Part shown: positions 35,419 to 44,891 of the stretch, piece after piece
Layout: every line of letters starts with the position of its first letter
Position numbering within the stretch: position 1 is the stretch's first letter
Assembly: GCF_014651035.1 (NCBI RefSeq)
Contig: NZ_BMWC01000002.1
Location: forward strand, 1-64,000
Origin: Streptomyces lomondensis
GTDB taxonomy: Bacteria > Actinomycetota > Actinomycetes > Streptomycetales > Streptomycetaceae
DNA: 64,000 nucleotides
Direction of reading: 5' to 3'
Made by a program: the position numbers and the translations under genes
Notes under the pieces: model-generated
The model's input: only the letters and a program-made list of their open reading frames with translations
What the model was told of the DNA's origin: nothing
The model's database searches: none

Positions 35419-35964
35419 TCAGCGGCCGAGGGGCCCGGTCCCCAGGGCGTCGTCCTCGGACGGCTCGTCCTGGGCGTGCAGGCCGGCCACCCACAGTGGC
35501 ATCAGCCAGTGGACCACCAGGACGGCGATGAGCAGGGGGCCGGCGTAGGCCTTCGGGGCGTGGCCGTCGGCCATGCCCGCGACCAGCAGGCCGAGTACCG
35601 CCGTCGCCAGGAGCAGGGTCGTCGCGCGGTGGGCCCGGGCCAGGACGCGGCTGCGTTCGGCGGACTGCCGCTCGTCCAGGGCGCGTTCGCGCAGTTCCAG
35701 CAGGCCCCGGGTGGCGCTGTTGATCACGCCGGTCGCGACCATCCAGGGCACCAGCAGCACCGCCATCACGGCGATGGTCCACAGCGGCTCGCCCTCGGCG
35801 AGGAAGAGATGGGTCATCAGCCCGCCGATGGCCGCGGTGAGGGTGATGTGCGCGGCGACGGCCAGACGGCGGCGGGCCGCCGTGGCGTACCAGGCCGCCC
35901 CGCGGCGGTCGTTCATCAGTCGCAGCATGCTCCGGTCGTAGCGGGTCAGGCGCGTCGTCGTCAT
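35419..35964 (-). CDS. Four-helix membrane protein coupled to a small XRE regulator
   Basis: This 181-residue protein has four hydrophobic segments (AHITLTAAIGGLMTHLFLA, TIAVMAVLLVPWMVATGVI, ATTLLLATAVLGLLVAGM, AGPLLIAVLVVHWLMPLWVAGL) with a charged loop between the second and third. Such proteins (DUF2178-like layout) are often paired with YozG-type regulators; the assignment to a specific family is uncertain. ATG 35964 follows GGGAGGAACC and overlaps the regulator stop (ATGA). Confidence 0.8.
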   Translation of the reverse strand: MTTTRLTRYDRSMLRLMNDRRGAAWYATAARRRLAVAAHITLTAAIGGLMTHLFLAEGEPLWTIAVMAVLLVPWMVATGVINSATRGLLELRERALDERQSAERSRVLARAHRATTLLLATAVLGLLVAGMADGHAPKAYAGPLLIAVLVVHWLMPLWVAGLHAQDEPSEDDALGTGPLGR

Positions 35965-36209
35965 GGCTGGTTCCTCCCGTATACCTCGTCCGTGAGCGGC
36001 CGGAACGGTTCGAGGGAGAACAGGGCCTCGACCGGCAGTCCGAAGAACTTCGAGATCTTCAGCGCCAGGTCGAGGCTCGGGTTGTACTGCCCCCGCTCGA
36101 TGTAGCCGATGGTCTGGTAGTGGGCTCCCACTGCCTCGGCCAGGCTCTGGCGCGACACCTTCCGTTCGGCGCGCACCACGGCCAACCTGTTGTGCACCTG
36201 CTCGCTCAT
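35961..36209 (-). CDS. XRE-type helix-turn-helix regulator (YozG-like)
   Basis: This 82-residue protein is almost entirely one HTH: VSRQSLAEAVGAHYQTIGYIERGQYNPSLDLALKISKFFGLPVEALFSLEPF. It sits first in a two-gene operon with the membrane protein. ATG 36209 is preceded within 30 bp by an AT-rich stretch (TATAGT, TTATAC) that would be its promoter. The protein probably binds there. Confidence 0.92.
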   Translation of the reverse strand: MSEQVHNRLAVVRAERKVSRQSLAEAVGAHYQTIGYIERGQYNPSLDLALKISKFFGLPVEALFSLEPFRPLTDEVYGRNQP

Positions 36210-36211
36210 GT

Positions 36212-36229
36212 ATAAGAAGTACTATATTC
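36212..36229 (-). promoter_or_regulatory. AT-rich promoter/operator of the XRE gene
   Basis: Reading the minus strand, AATATAGTACTTCTTAT precedes the ATG. It includes the palindrome AGTACT and TATAGT, a fair -10 box, 11 bp before the start codon. Confidence 0.5.
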
Positions 36230-36266
36230 AGACGCAGCCTTACAACCCATGGGTCCTGGTTGAGCC

Positions 36267-37832
36267 TTACCGCCCCGTGATTCCGGCGATCACCTCGGCC
36301 GCCGCCCGGCCGCAGACGCGGGCCGCGCCGTGCGTGGCGATGTGCAGGGCGCCGCGCGGGGTGGCCTGGGGGACGCCCATCTCGACCACGATGGTGTCGG
36401 GGCGGGCGGCCAGCAGGGTGTCGAGGGCCGAGGCCATCCAGGGGTGGCGGTGTTCGTCGCGGACGACGGCGACGACGCGGCGGGGACCGGCCGCCTGGAG
36501 GGCCGCCCGTCCGGCGCTCTCCCCGGCCTCCCTCTCCGTGCCGTGACCGGTGCCCCCGGCGTCCCCAGTGTTCCCGGCGGAGAAGCTGCCCGTGACGGTG
36601 CCCGGCAGGAGGTGGGTCAGCTCGGCGGCGACGCCCCATGGTGTCTCGTCGCCGACCGCGATGTTGGCGACGGGGGTGAGGGCGGCGACGTAGGGCGGTT
36701 CGGTGAGGGGCTCGAAGGCTCCGGGGCTGCCGAGGCCCGGTGCGGGGGTCACCGTGAGGGCGCGGCGGGCGGCCTCCAGGCCGATCTCGCCGCCGGGCGG
36801 GTCCTCGGGCGAGCGGCCCGCCGAGCCGGTCCAGCGGGCCAGGGCCCGCACGCGGTCGGCCGCGTCGGCGAGGCGTTCCTCCGGGAGTTCGCCCGCGCGG
36901 ACCGCCGTGACCAGGGCGTCGCGCAGGCGCAGCACGGTCGCGTCGTCGGACAGGCCGCCGCCCACGCAGATCGCGTCGGCGCCCGCGGCGACGGCGAGGA
37001 CGCTGCCGCGTTCGATGCCGTAGGTGTCCGCGATGGCGCGCATCTCCATGCCGTCGGTGACGATGAGGCCGTCGTAGCCGAGTTCGCCGCGCAGCAGGCC
37101 GGTGAGGATGCGGCGGGAGAGGGTGGCCGGGCGGTCGGGGTCCAGGGCCGGGACCAGGATGTGGGCGCTCATCACGGCCCGGGTGCCGGCGGCGATGGCG
37201 GCACGGAACGGGGTCAGTTCGCGCTCGGCCAGCACCTCGGCGGAGACGTCGATGCGCGGCAGGGCGTGGTGGGAGTCGACGGCCGTGTCGCCGTGGCCCG
37301 GGAAGTGCTTGGTGCAGGCGGCGACCCCGGCGGACTGGAGGCCCGTCACATAGGCGGCGGTGTGCCGGGCGGCCAGGCCGGTGTCGGCGCCGAAGGAGCG
37401 GACGCCGATGACCGGGTTGGCCGGGTCGGAGTTCACGTCGGCGGACGGGGCCCAGTCGAGGTTCACGCCGCAGGCGGCCAGGCGGCGGCCCAGTTCGTGG
37501 GCGACGCGGTGGGTCAGCTCCACGTCGTCGACCGCGCCGAGGGCGTGGTTGCCCGGGAAGGAGGAGCCGGACCGCACCTCCAGGCGGGTCACGTCGCCGC
37601 CCTCCTCGTCGATCGCGACCAGGACGTCGTCGCGCTCGGCGCGCAGCTGGGCGGTCAGGGCGGCCAGTTGGCCCGGTGAGGCGATGTTGCGGCCGAAGAG
37701 GCCGACGGAGGCGAGGCCCTCGCCGAGGCGGCGCAGCAGCCAGTCGGGGGCGGTGGTTCCGGTGAAGCCGGGCTGGAGGACGGTCAGGGCGTCGCGGGTG
37801 AGGGTGTCGGTGCCACGGGCGATTGTCGTCAT
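36267..37832 (-). CDS. dasD: Family 3 glycoside hydrolase, beta-N-acetylglucosaminidase
   Basis: This 521-residue enzyme should release N-acetylglucosamine from chito-oligosaccharides brought in by DasABC; it has no signal peptide. NagZ-type features are KHFPGHGDTAVDSHHALP (residues 175-192, with the His/Asp catalytic dyad) and the nucleophile in LIVTDGMEM (Asp260). A 180-residue C-terminal domain follows. It starts 9 bp after dasC, so it is the fourth gene of the das operon. I use dasD from memory of the S. coelicolor locus. Confidence 0.92.
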   Translation of the reverse strand: MTTIARGTDTLTRDALTVLQPGFTGTTAPDWLLRRLGEGLASVGLFGRNIASPGQLAALTAQLRAERDDVLVAIDEEGGDVTRLEVRSGSSFPGNHALGAVDDVELTHRVAHELGRRLAACGVNLDWAPSADVNSDPANPVIGVRSFGADTGLAARHTAAYVTGLQSAGVAACTKHFPGHGDTAVDSHHALPRIDVSAEVLAERELTPFRAAIAAGTRAVMSAHILVPALDPDRPATLSRRILTGLLRGELGYDGLIVTDGMEMRAIADTYGIERGSVLAVAAGADAICVGGGLSDDATVLRLRDALVTAVRAGELPEERLADAADRVRALARWTGSAGRSPEDPPGGEIGLEAARRALTVTPAPGLGSPGAFEPLTEPPYVAALTPVANIAVGDETPWGVAAELTHLLPGTVTGSFSAGNTGDAGGTGHGTEREAGESAGRAALQAAGPRRVVAVVRDEHRHPWMASALDTLLAARPDTIVVEMGVPQATPRGALHIATHGAARVCGRAAAEVIAGITGR

Positions 37833-37841
37833 CGGGTGAGG

Positions 37842-38687
37842 TCATCCCTTCACGGCGCCCGCGGTCAGGCCCGCGGCCATCTTGCGCTGGACGAGGAGGA
37901 AGAGGGCGACGATCGGCACGGCCATCATCGTGGCTCCGGCCATCATCGGGGCGTATTCGGTGCCGTGCTTGGTGGTGAAGTTGCCGAGCCAGACGGTCGC
38001 GGTCTGGTTCTTCTGGCTGAGCAGCATCAGGGCGTAGAGGTACTCGTTCCAGGCCTGGATGAAGCCGTAGACGGAGGTGGCGACCATGCCGGGGGCCAGG
38101 AGCGGGAAGACGACCCGGAGGAAGGCGCCCGTGCGGGAGCAGCCGTCGACCATGGCCGCCTCCTCCAGTTCCTTCGGGATGTTGACGATGAAGCCCCTCA
38201 GCGTCCACACGGTGAACGGGAGGATGAAGGTCAGGTACGTGATGATGAGGCCGGTGAGGCGGTCGTACTGGCCCAGGTCGTTGAGGAGCAGGAACACCGG
38301 GATGATCATGGCGACCAGCGGGACCGTCTGGACCGCGAGGATGCCCACGATCACGATCTTGCGCCCGCGGAAGGCGAACCGGGAGATGGCGAGCGCGGCC
38401 AGCAGCCCGACGACCATGCCGATGACGACCACCGCCAGCGACACCACCATGCTGCGGCCCACCGGGCCCCAGAAGTCGGCGATGTCCAGCGCCCGGCCGA
38501 AGTTGGCGAAGGTGAGACCGGTCGGCAGCAGGCTCGGGTCCGGGTCGATGGCGTCCTTGGCGGGCTTGAACGCCGTGTTGAGCATCCAGTAGAGCGGGAA
38601 GCCCGCGGTGAGGAAGACCAGGAGGCCGAGGAGGTTCCAGCCCAGCCGCGCGTGCTTGCGGCGGCCGGCTCCGGCGAGCGTACTCAT
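37842..38687 (-). CDS. dasC: Chitobiose ABC transporter permease DasC
   Basis: CUT1-type permease of 281 residues with six membrane segments. The EAA motif is EELEEAAMVDGCSRTGAFLRVVFPLLAPG. ATG 38687 overlaps the dasB stop (ATGA) and follows GAGGTCGA. It forms the translocation pore with DasB; the ATPase (MsiK in Streptomyces) is encoded elsewhere, as no ATPase gene is in this operon. Confidence 0.95.
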   Translation of the reverse strand: MSTLAGAGRRKHARLGWNLLGLLVFLTAGFPLYWMLNTAFKPAKDAIDPDPSLLPTGLTFANFGRALDIADFWGPVGRSMVVSLAVVVIGMVVGLLAALAISRFAFRGRKIVIVGILAVQTVPLVAMIIPVFLLLNDLGQYDRLTGLIITYLTFILPFTVWTLRGFIVNIPKELEEAAMVDGCSRTGAFLRVVFPLLAPGMVATSVYGFIQAWNEYLYALMLLSQKNQTATVWLGNFTTKHGTEYAPMMAGATMMAVPIVALFLLVQRKMAAGLTAGAVKG

Positions 38688-39673
38688 TCGACCTCTCCGA
38701 TCTTCAGCATCTGCCGCATGTAGACGGCGACCACGCCGAGCAGCAGCAGGACGGTGATCAGCGCGATGGCCGAGCCCTGGGCGTAGTCGTTGACGACGAA
38801 GGCCCGGTCGTAGGAGTAGGTGTTGAGGACCTGGAACTCCGGCTCGGGATGGCCGTTGCGCATGACGAACACCTGGGGGAAGACGCCCATGTCCCAGATG
38901 ACCGACAGGGTCGTGAGCATCACGATGATCGGCTTGAGGACGGGCAGGGTGACATAGCGGAAGACGCCCCAGGAGCCGGCGCCGTCCAGGCGGGCCGCCT
39001 CCTCCAGTTCCTTCGGGACCTGGGTGAGACCCGCGCTGAGCGTGATGACCACGAACGGCACGGCGCCCCACACCACCAGCAACATGATCACGGCGAGGCC
39101 CTCGGGCCCGCTGGCGAACCAGTTGTGGCCGATCATGTCGATGCCGGGCAGCTTGCTGAGCAACGCGTTGAAGACGCCGTAGTCCGAGTCGAAGAGCCAC
39201 TTGAAGACCGTGGTGGCCACGATCACGGGCATGCCCCAGCTGGCCACCAGGACGATGTTGATGAGCACCTTCAGCCAGCCGGAGACCCTCTGGAGCAGCA
39301 GGGCGAGCGCCATGCCGATCACCATCGTGAGGACGACGGCGCCGGTCGCGAAGACGATCGTGCGGAGCACGACGGTCCAGAACTCGCCGTCGCCCAGCAC
39401 CTTGGCGAAGTTGTCGAACCCGACCGACTCGGCCGGCTGGAAGCCCCACAGCTGGGACTGCCCGAACTTCTGGAAGGACAGGGTGACCAGCCGGGCCAGC
39501 GGATAGCCCATGACCAGGGCCAGGATCAGCAGGCAGGGCGCGAGCAGCAGCCAGGGGACCGCGGTCCCGCCCGGCCTGTGCTGCCCGCTCGGCCGCCGGT
39601 CGTCGGGGACCGGCGGTGGTGCCTGCCGCGGGGGCGGCACCTTGGCAGGGGTGGTGGTGTCTGCGGCACTCAT
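38684..39673 (-). CDS. dasB: Chitobiose ABC transporter permease DasB
   Basis: CUT1-type permease of 329 residues with six membrane segments after a disordered Pro-rich N-terminus of about 45 residues. The EAA loop is KELEEAARLDGAGSWGVFRYVTLPVLKP. It lies 76 bp after dasA and is coupled to dasC by an ATGA overlap. Confidence 0.95.
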   Translation of the reverse strand: MSAADTTTPAKVPPPRQAPPPVPDDRRPSGQHRPGGTAVPWLLLAPCLLILALVMGYPLARLVTLSFQKFGQSQLWGFQPAESVGFDNFAKVLGDGEFWTVVLRTIVFATGAVVLTMVIGMALALLLQRVSGWLKVLINIVLVASWGMPVIVATTVFKWLFDSDYGVFNALLSKLPGIDMIGHNWFASGPEGLAVIMLLVVWGAVPFVVITLSAGLTQVPKELEEAARLDGAGSWGVFRYVTLPVLKPIIVMLTTLSVIWDMGVFPQVFVMRNGHPEPEFQVLNTYSYDRAFVVNDYAQGSAIALITVLLLLGVVAVYMRQMLKIGEVE

Positions 39674-39749
39674 CGCGCGCTCCTCGGCGGTCCCTCAGGT
39701 CTTGACGGGCGGCGGGGCTCCACCGACTGGGGAGCCCCGCCCGCCTGGG

Positions 39750-41030
39750 TCACTTGGTGTTGATGACCTTGTCGATCGCGGCGTCCGCCTCCTTGGCGGC
39801 GGCCTCGACCGACTTCTTGCCGGTGCCGATGCTCTGGAGCATGGTCTGGAGGATCTGCGCCTTCTCGACCTGGCCCCAGCCGGGGGCCATCGGGACGAAC
39901 CAGTTGGACTCGGCCGCCGTCGCGGGGACCGCCGTCTTCGGGTCGTTCTTCAGCGTCGCGAGGTCGGTCTTGTTGTTGGGCAGGTTGCCCTTGGCCATCA
40001 GGCCCTTCTGACCCGAGGAGCCGGCGAACGCGTTGATCCACTCGGCGGCCAGGGCCTGGGCGTCGGACTTCACCGGCACGGCGAGGTCGGAGCCGCCGAG
40101 GAAGACGGGCATGTTCCTGCCGGAGGGGCCGGGCATCACGAAGTTCTCGAGGTTGCCCTTGAGCTTGCCGGTCTTGTCGTTCTTCGGGTCCTCGGCGGTC
40201 GCGCCCTCCCAGGCGGCGGCGAAGATCATGGCGGACTTGCCCTGGCCGTAGACGATGTAGCGGTCGGACTCGTCCTTGGTCTTGTCGCCGTGCATGTAGG
40301 AGTCGACGACGTTCTTGAACTCCTTGAGGCCCTTGAGGGACTGGGGCGAGGAGAGGGAGGCCTTCCACTGGCCGCCCGACTCGGTGGCGATGGCGCCGCC
40401 GGCGTCGTAGACGAAGGACATGGCGGCGTACCAGTCGCGGGTGGGCTGGTACCAGGCGCTGAACTTGTCGCCCTGCTTCTTCTGGATCTTGTCCAGGGCG
40501 GCGGTCAGTTCCTCGTAGGTCTTCGGGGGCGCCTTGACGCCGACCGAAGCCGCCACGTCCTTGCGCCAGTTGGCGACGCGACCGCCGGCGTAGTACGGGA
40601 CGCCGTAGGTCTTGCCCTCGTAGGTGACCGAGGCCTTGAGGCCGTCCAGCCAGGCGGCCGAGTTGTCGAACTCGGCCGGGTCGAGCGGGGCGAAGGCGCC
40701 ATTGACCATGTAGCCGAGCATCTCGGTGTTGCCCATCTCGACCACGTCGGGGGCCTTGTCCGTGGCGAGGACGGCGTCGAGCTTGGCGTTCTTGTCGGGC
40801 CAGCCGTAGTACTCGTGGTTGATCTTGAGGCCGGGGTGCTTCTTCCGCATCGCGGCGTCGGCGGCCTTCACCAGCTCCGGCCAGTTGTTCTGGGCGTCGA
40901 CGGTGAGCCAGACGGTCAGCTCCTTGGCGTCCGCGCCGCCCTTGTCCGAGCCGCCGCCCTCGCCCCCGCACGCCGCGATGGAGACCATCATGCCCGCGAT
41001 ACCGATCGCGGCTGTCAGCTTGCGCTTCAC
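39750..41030 (-). CDS. dasA: Chitobiose-binding lipoprotein DasA
   Basis: DasA binds N,N'-diacetylchitobiose outside the membrane. The 426-residue precursor has a signal peptide and lipobox MVSIAAC with lipid-modified Cys21, followed by a family 1 solute-binding fold (LTVWLTVDAQNNWPELVKAADAAMRKKHPG, PDVVEMGNTEMLGYMVNGAFAPLD). GTG 41030 follows GGAGGG. Two DasR boxes lie in its promoter region. DasABC provides the inducer that connects chitin breakdown to development and antibiotic production in Streptomyces. Confidence 0.96.
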   Translation of the reverse strand: MKRKLTAAIGIAGMMVSIAACGGEGGGSDKGGADAKELTVWLTVDAQNNWPELVKAADAAMRKKHPGLKINHEYYGWPDKNAKLDAVLATDKAPDVVEMGNTEMLGYMVNGAFAPLDPAEFDNSAAWLDGLKASVTYEGKTYGVPYYAGGRVANWRKDVAASVGVKAPPKTYEELTAALDKIQKKQGDKFSAWYQPTRDWYAAMSFVYDAGGAIATESGGQWKASLSSPQSLKGLKEFKNVVDSYMHGDKTKDESDRYIVYGQGKSAMIFAAAWEGATAEDPKNDKTGKLKGNLENFVMPGPSGRNMPVFLGGSDLAVPVKSDAQALAAEWINAFAGSSGQKGLMAKGNLPNNKTDLATLKNDPKTAVPATAAESNWFVPMAPGWGQVEKAQILQTMLQSIGTGKKSVEAAAKEADAAIDKVINTK

Positions 41031-41103
41031 GCCACCCTCCTCAGGGATGCCCACACAACCCCCCTGCCTCCCCGCAGTGAACGTGGGGCCGGGCCTGGAC
41101 CAA

Positions 41104-41115
41104 TGGTGTAGACCA
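41104..41115. promoter_or_regulatory. DasR (dre) box 1 upstream of dasA
   Basis: TGGTGTAGACCA, one mismatch to the consensus TGGTCTAGACCA, 74 bp before the dasA start. Confidence 0.85.
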
Positions 41116-41127
41116 GCAGGTGGAGCT

Positions 41128-41139
41128 TGGACCAGACCA
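41128..41139. promoter_or_regulatory. DasR (dre) box 2 upstream of dasA
   Basis: TGGACCAGACCA, with centre 24 bp from box 1. Two boxes on nearly the same DNA face could allow cooperative repression. Confidence 0.75.
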
Positions 41140-41271
41140 GGAAGCCTGTCAAGGCTCCCGAGACGGCGCTGACCAGCTGTTATGCGACCTACATATGCAG
41201 GAACCTTTAAGTAAGAAGCCAGCGAAAACCCGGGCGGGCACGGCATACTGCGGGTAGACCACAGCGATGCG

Positions 41272-42110
<839 letters not shown>

Positions 42111-42198
42111 GCCTCAGGAGCAGTGCACGCGGTGTAGCGGAACGTCTGTTCCTGCTCTACGTTCCTCCCGTCGCCGCATGGACGGGAGGGCTCCCCCA

Positions 42199-44337
42199 GT
42201 GCGTACCGCGAAGCCCCGCACCATCGCCTTATGGACCCTCGTCGCGCTGGTCGGCGCGGCGGGCTGGACCGTGCTCGCGCTGTCCCGGGACGAGGAGGTC
42301 TCGGCCGCCTGGATGGTCGCGGCCGCTCTCGGGTCGTACGCGATCGCCTACCGCTTCTACGCGAAGTTCATCGCGTACAAGGTGCTCAAGGTCGACCGGA
42401 CCCGGGCCACCCCGGCGGAGCGGCTGAACAACGGCATCGACTTCCACCCCACCGACCGGCGCGTGCTGCTCGGCCACCACTTCGCGGCGATCGCGGGCGC
42501 CGGCCCGCTGGTCGGCCCGGTGCTGGCCGCCCAGATGGGGTACCTGCCCGGCACGATCTGGATCATCGCCGGCGTGATCTTCGCCGGCGCGGTCCAGGAC
42601 ATGGTCGTACTGTTCTTCTCCACCCGGCGCGACGGCAGGTCGCTGGGGCAGATGGCCCGGGACGAGATCGGCCCGTTCGGCGGGGCGGCGGCCCTCCTCG
42701 CCGCGTTCGCCATCATGATCATCCTGCTCGCCGTGCTGGCCCTGGTCATCGTCAACGCCCTCGCCGAGTCCCCCTGGGGCACCTTCTCCATCGGCATGAC
42801 GATCCCGATCGCCCTGCTGATGGGCTTCTACCTGCGGGTGCTCAGGCCGGGCCGGGTCGTCGAGGTGTCGCTGATCGGCGTCGCGCTGCTGCTGCTCGCG
42901 CTGGTCGCGGGCCGCTGGGTGGCCGAGTCGTCCTGGGCCGGGACGTTCACGCTGGCGCCCGCGACGCTGGTCGTCTGGCTGGTGGCGTACGGGTTCATCG
43001 CCTCGATCCTGCCGGTGTGGATGCTGCTGGCGCCGCGCGACTACCTGTCGACCTTCATGAAGATCGGCACGATCGTGCTGCTGGCGCTGGGCGTCGTGAT
43101 CGCGCTGCCGACGCTGAAGATGGACGCGGTGACGGACTTCGCCTCGCGCGGCGACGGGCCGGTCTTCGCGGGCTCGCTCTTCCCGTTCGCCTTCATCACC
43201 ATCGCCTGTGGCGCGCTGTCCGGCTTCCACGCGCTCATCTCCTCCGGCACCACCCCGAAGATGATCCAGAAGGAGACGCAGGTCCGGATGATCGGCTACG
43301 GCTCCATGCTGATGGAGTCGTCGGTCGCGGTGATGGCGCTGATCGCGGCGAGCATCATCGACCCGGGTCTGTACTTCGCGATGAACGCGCCGGCCGGGGT
43401 GATCGGCACGACGGTGGAGAACGCCTCACAGGTCGTGAGCGGTTGGGGCTACCAGATCTCCCCGCAGGACCTCGCGCAGGCCGCGAAGAGCGTCGAGGAG
43501 GCGAGCCTGCTGTCCCGCACGGGCGGCGCGCCCACCCTCGCCGTCGGCGTCTCGGAGATCTTCTCGAGGGTCACGGGCGGCGGCCTGAAGGCGTTCTGGT
43601 ACCACTTCGCCATCATGTTCGAGGCGCTGTTCATCCTGACCGCGCTGGACGCCGGGACCCGCGTGGGCCGGTTCATGCTCCAGGACATGCTGGGCAACGT
43701 CTACCGGCCCTTCCGGAACGTGAGCTGGAAGCCGGGCCTGGTGCTCACGAGCGCGCTGGTGTGCGGACTGTGGGGCTACTTCCTGTGGGTCGGCGTCCAC
43801 GAACCCCTCGGTGGCATCAACCAGCTGTTCCCGATCTTCGGCATCTCCAACCAGCTGCTGGCGGCGGTCGCCCTGGCGGTGTGCACCACTCTGCTGGTGA
43901 AGAGCGGCCGGCTCAAGTGGGCCTGGATCACCGGGATCCCGCTCGCCTGGGACGCGGCGGTGACGCTGACGGCGAGCTGGCAGAAGGTGTTCTCCAGCGA
44001 CCCCAAGGTCGGCTTCTTCGAGCAGCGCCGGGTGTTCCAGGACGCGATCGACCGGGGCGAGGTGCTGCCGCCCGCCAAGAGCATGGACGACATGCACACC
44101 GTGGTCACCAACTCCACGGTGGACGGCGTCCTCTCGGCGGTCCTGGCCCTGCTGGTCGTGGTCGTCATCGCCGACGCGGCCCGCGTGTGCGTCCGGCACG
44201 TACGCCGCCCGGCGCTGTCCTCGCTGAGCGAGGCGCCCTACGTCGAGTCGGGGATCGTCGCCCCGGCCGGGTTGTTCGCGACGAAGGAGGAGAAGGAGGA
44301 GGCCCGTCATGCGGTCGGCGCTGAGCCGCGCGTATAG
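42199..44337 (+). CDS. cstA: Carbon starvation protein A (CstA)
   Basis: Membrane transporter of peptides or pyruvate, with about 16 membrane segments in some 712 residues. CstA signatures are GHHFAAIAGAGPLVGPVLAAQMGYLPG, IFAGAVQDMVVLFFSTRRDGRSLGQ, LSGFHALISSGTTPKMI and FGISNQLLAAVAL. GTG 42199 follows GGGAGGG; an ATG seven codons upstream is also possible. The 3' end overlaps the YbdD gene by 29 bp, matching the cstA-ybdD pairing in enterobacteria. Confidence 0.94.
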   Translation: MRTAKPRTIALWTLVALVGAAGWTVLALSRDEEVSAAWMVAAALGSYAIAYRFYAKFIAYKVLKVDRTRATPAERLNNGIDFHPTDRRVLLGHHFAAIAGAGPLVGPVLAAQMGYLPGTIWIIAGVIFAGAVQDMVVLFFSTRRDGRSLGQMARDEIGPFGGAAALLAAFAIMIILLAVLALVIVNALAESPWGTFSIGMTIPIALLMGFYLRVLRPGRVVEVSLIGVALLLLALVAGRWVAESSWAGTFTLAPATLVVWLVAYGFIASILPVWMLLAPRDYLSTFMKIGTIVLLALGVVIALPTLKMDAVTDFASRGDGPVFAGSLFPFAFITIACGALSGFHALISSGTTPKMIQKETQVRMIGYGSMLMESSVAVMALIAASIIDPGLYFAMNAPAGVIGTTVENASQVVSGWGYQISPQDLAQAAKSVEEASLLSRTGGAPTLAVGVSEIFSRVTGGGLKAFWYHFAIMFEALFILTALDAGTRVGRFMLQDMLGNVYRPFRNVSWKPGLVLTSALVCGLWGYFLWVGVHEPLGGINQLFPIFGISNQLLAAVALAVCTTLLVKSGRLKWAWITGIPLAWDAAVTLTASWQKVFSSDPKVGFFEQRRVFQDAIDRGEVLPPAKSMDDMHTVVTNSTVDGVLSAVLALLVVVVIADAARVCVRHVRRPALSSLSEAPYVESGIVAPAGLFATKEEKEEARHAVGAEPRV

Positions 44338-44509
44338 GGGTGTGTGCTGGTACCTGCGGGAGTTGACCGGCGAGTCCGCCTACGACCGCTATGTCACGCA
44401 TGTCCGGCGACAGCATCCGGACGCGGAGGTGCCGTCCCGCCGCGACTTCGAGCGGATGCGCACGGAACGCCAGGAGAAGGACCCCCGCCAGGGATTCCGC
44501 TGCTGCTGA
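44309..44509 (+). CDS. YbdD/YjiX family small protein
   Basis: This 66-residue protein begins MRSALSRAYRGVCWYLRELTGESAYDRYVTHVRRQHPDAEVPSRRDFERMR, the signature of YbdD/YjiX (DUF466). It overlaps the cstA 3' end and follows the AAGGAGGAG site inside cstA. It is the usual companion of CstA-type transporters and probably modulates them. Confidence 0.92.
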   Translation: MRSALSRAYRGVCWYLRELTGESAYDRYVTHVRRQHPDAEVPSRRDFERMRTERQEKDPRQGFRCC

Positions 44510-44636
44510 GGACTGCTGTCGGAAACTGATTTCTTTTGAGTACCGCATTACGGACGAGGGGTTCCGTTCTCGCCACACCCTGACCTAGATTGCCTGCGCA
44601 TTGCACAGGTGATCACTGAGGGGACGGAGCCGCCTG

Positions 44637-44891
44637 ATGTCGCAAGCCCCGGAAGAGAGCAGAGGGCCGGTGGTGACGCCTGTGCGCGTCGTCATCGCCC
44701 TGTGCCTGATAGCGCCCTTCGTGGCGATGCTGTGGGTCGGCTCGTACGCCAAGACCGACCCGGCGTTCATCGGGATCCCGTTCTTCTACTGGTACCAGAT
44801 GGCGTGGGTGCTGATCTCCACCGCGCTGACGATGGTCGCCTACAAGCTGTGGCAGCGTGACCAGCGCGCCCGTCGGGGAGGTACGCGATGA
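44637..44891 (+). CDS. DUF3311 family small membrane protein, symporter subunit
   Basis: This 84-residue protein has two membrane segments (VRVVIALCLIAPFVAMLWVGSYA and FFYWYQMAWVLISTALTMVAY), matching DUF3311. It is coupled to the SSS symporter by an ATGA overlap. In related actinobacterial systems (for example MctBC of Corynebacterium) the small protein is a subunit of the monocarboxylate transporter. Confidence 0.88.
   Translation: MSQAPEESRGPVVTPVRVVIALCLIAPFVAMLWVGSYAKTDPAFIGIPFFYWYQMAWVLISTALTMVAYKLWQRDQRARRGGTR

Noticed and set aside
35419..38208. A 929-codon open frame on the minus strand
   Set aside because: It crosses the real GH3 gene in another frame; only its last 181 codons (membrane protein from 35964) show a ribosome site and membrane segments. 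The rest is Arg/Pro/Gly-rich shadow sequence.
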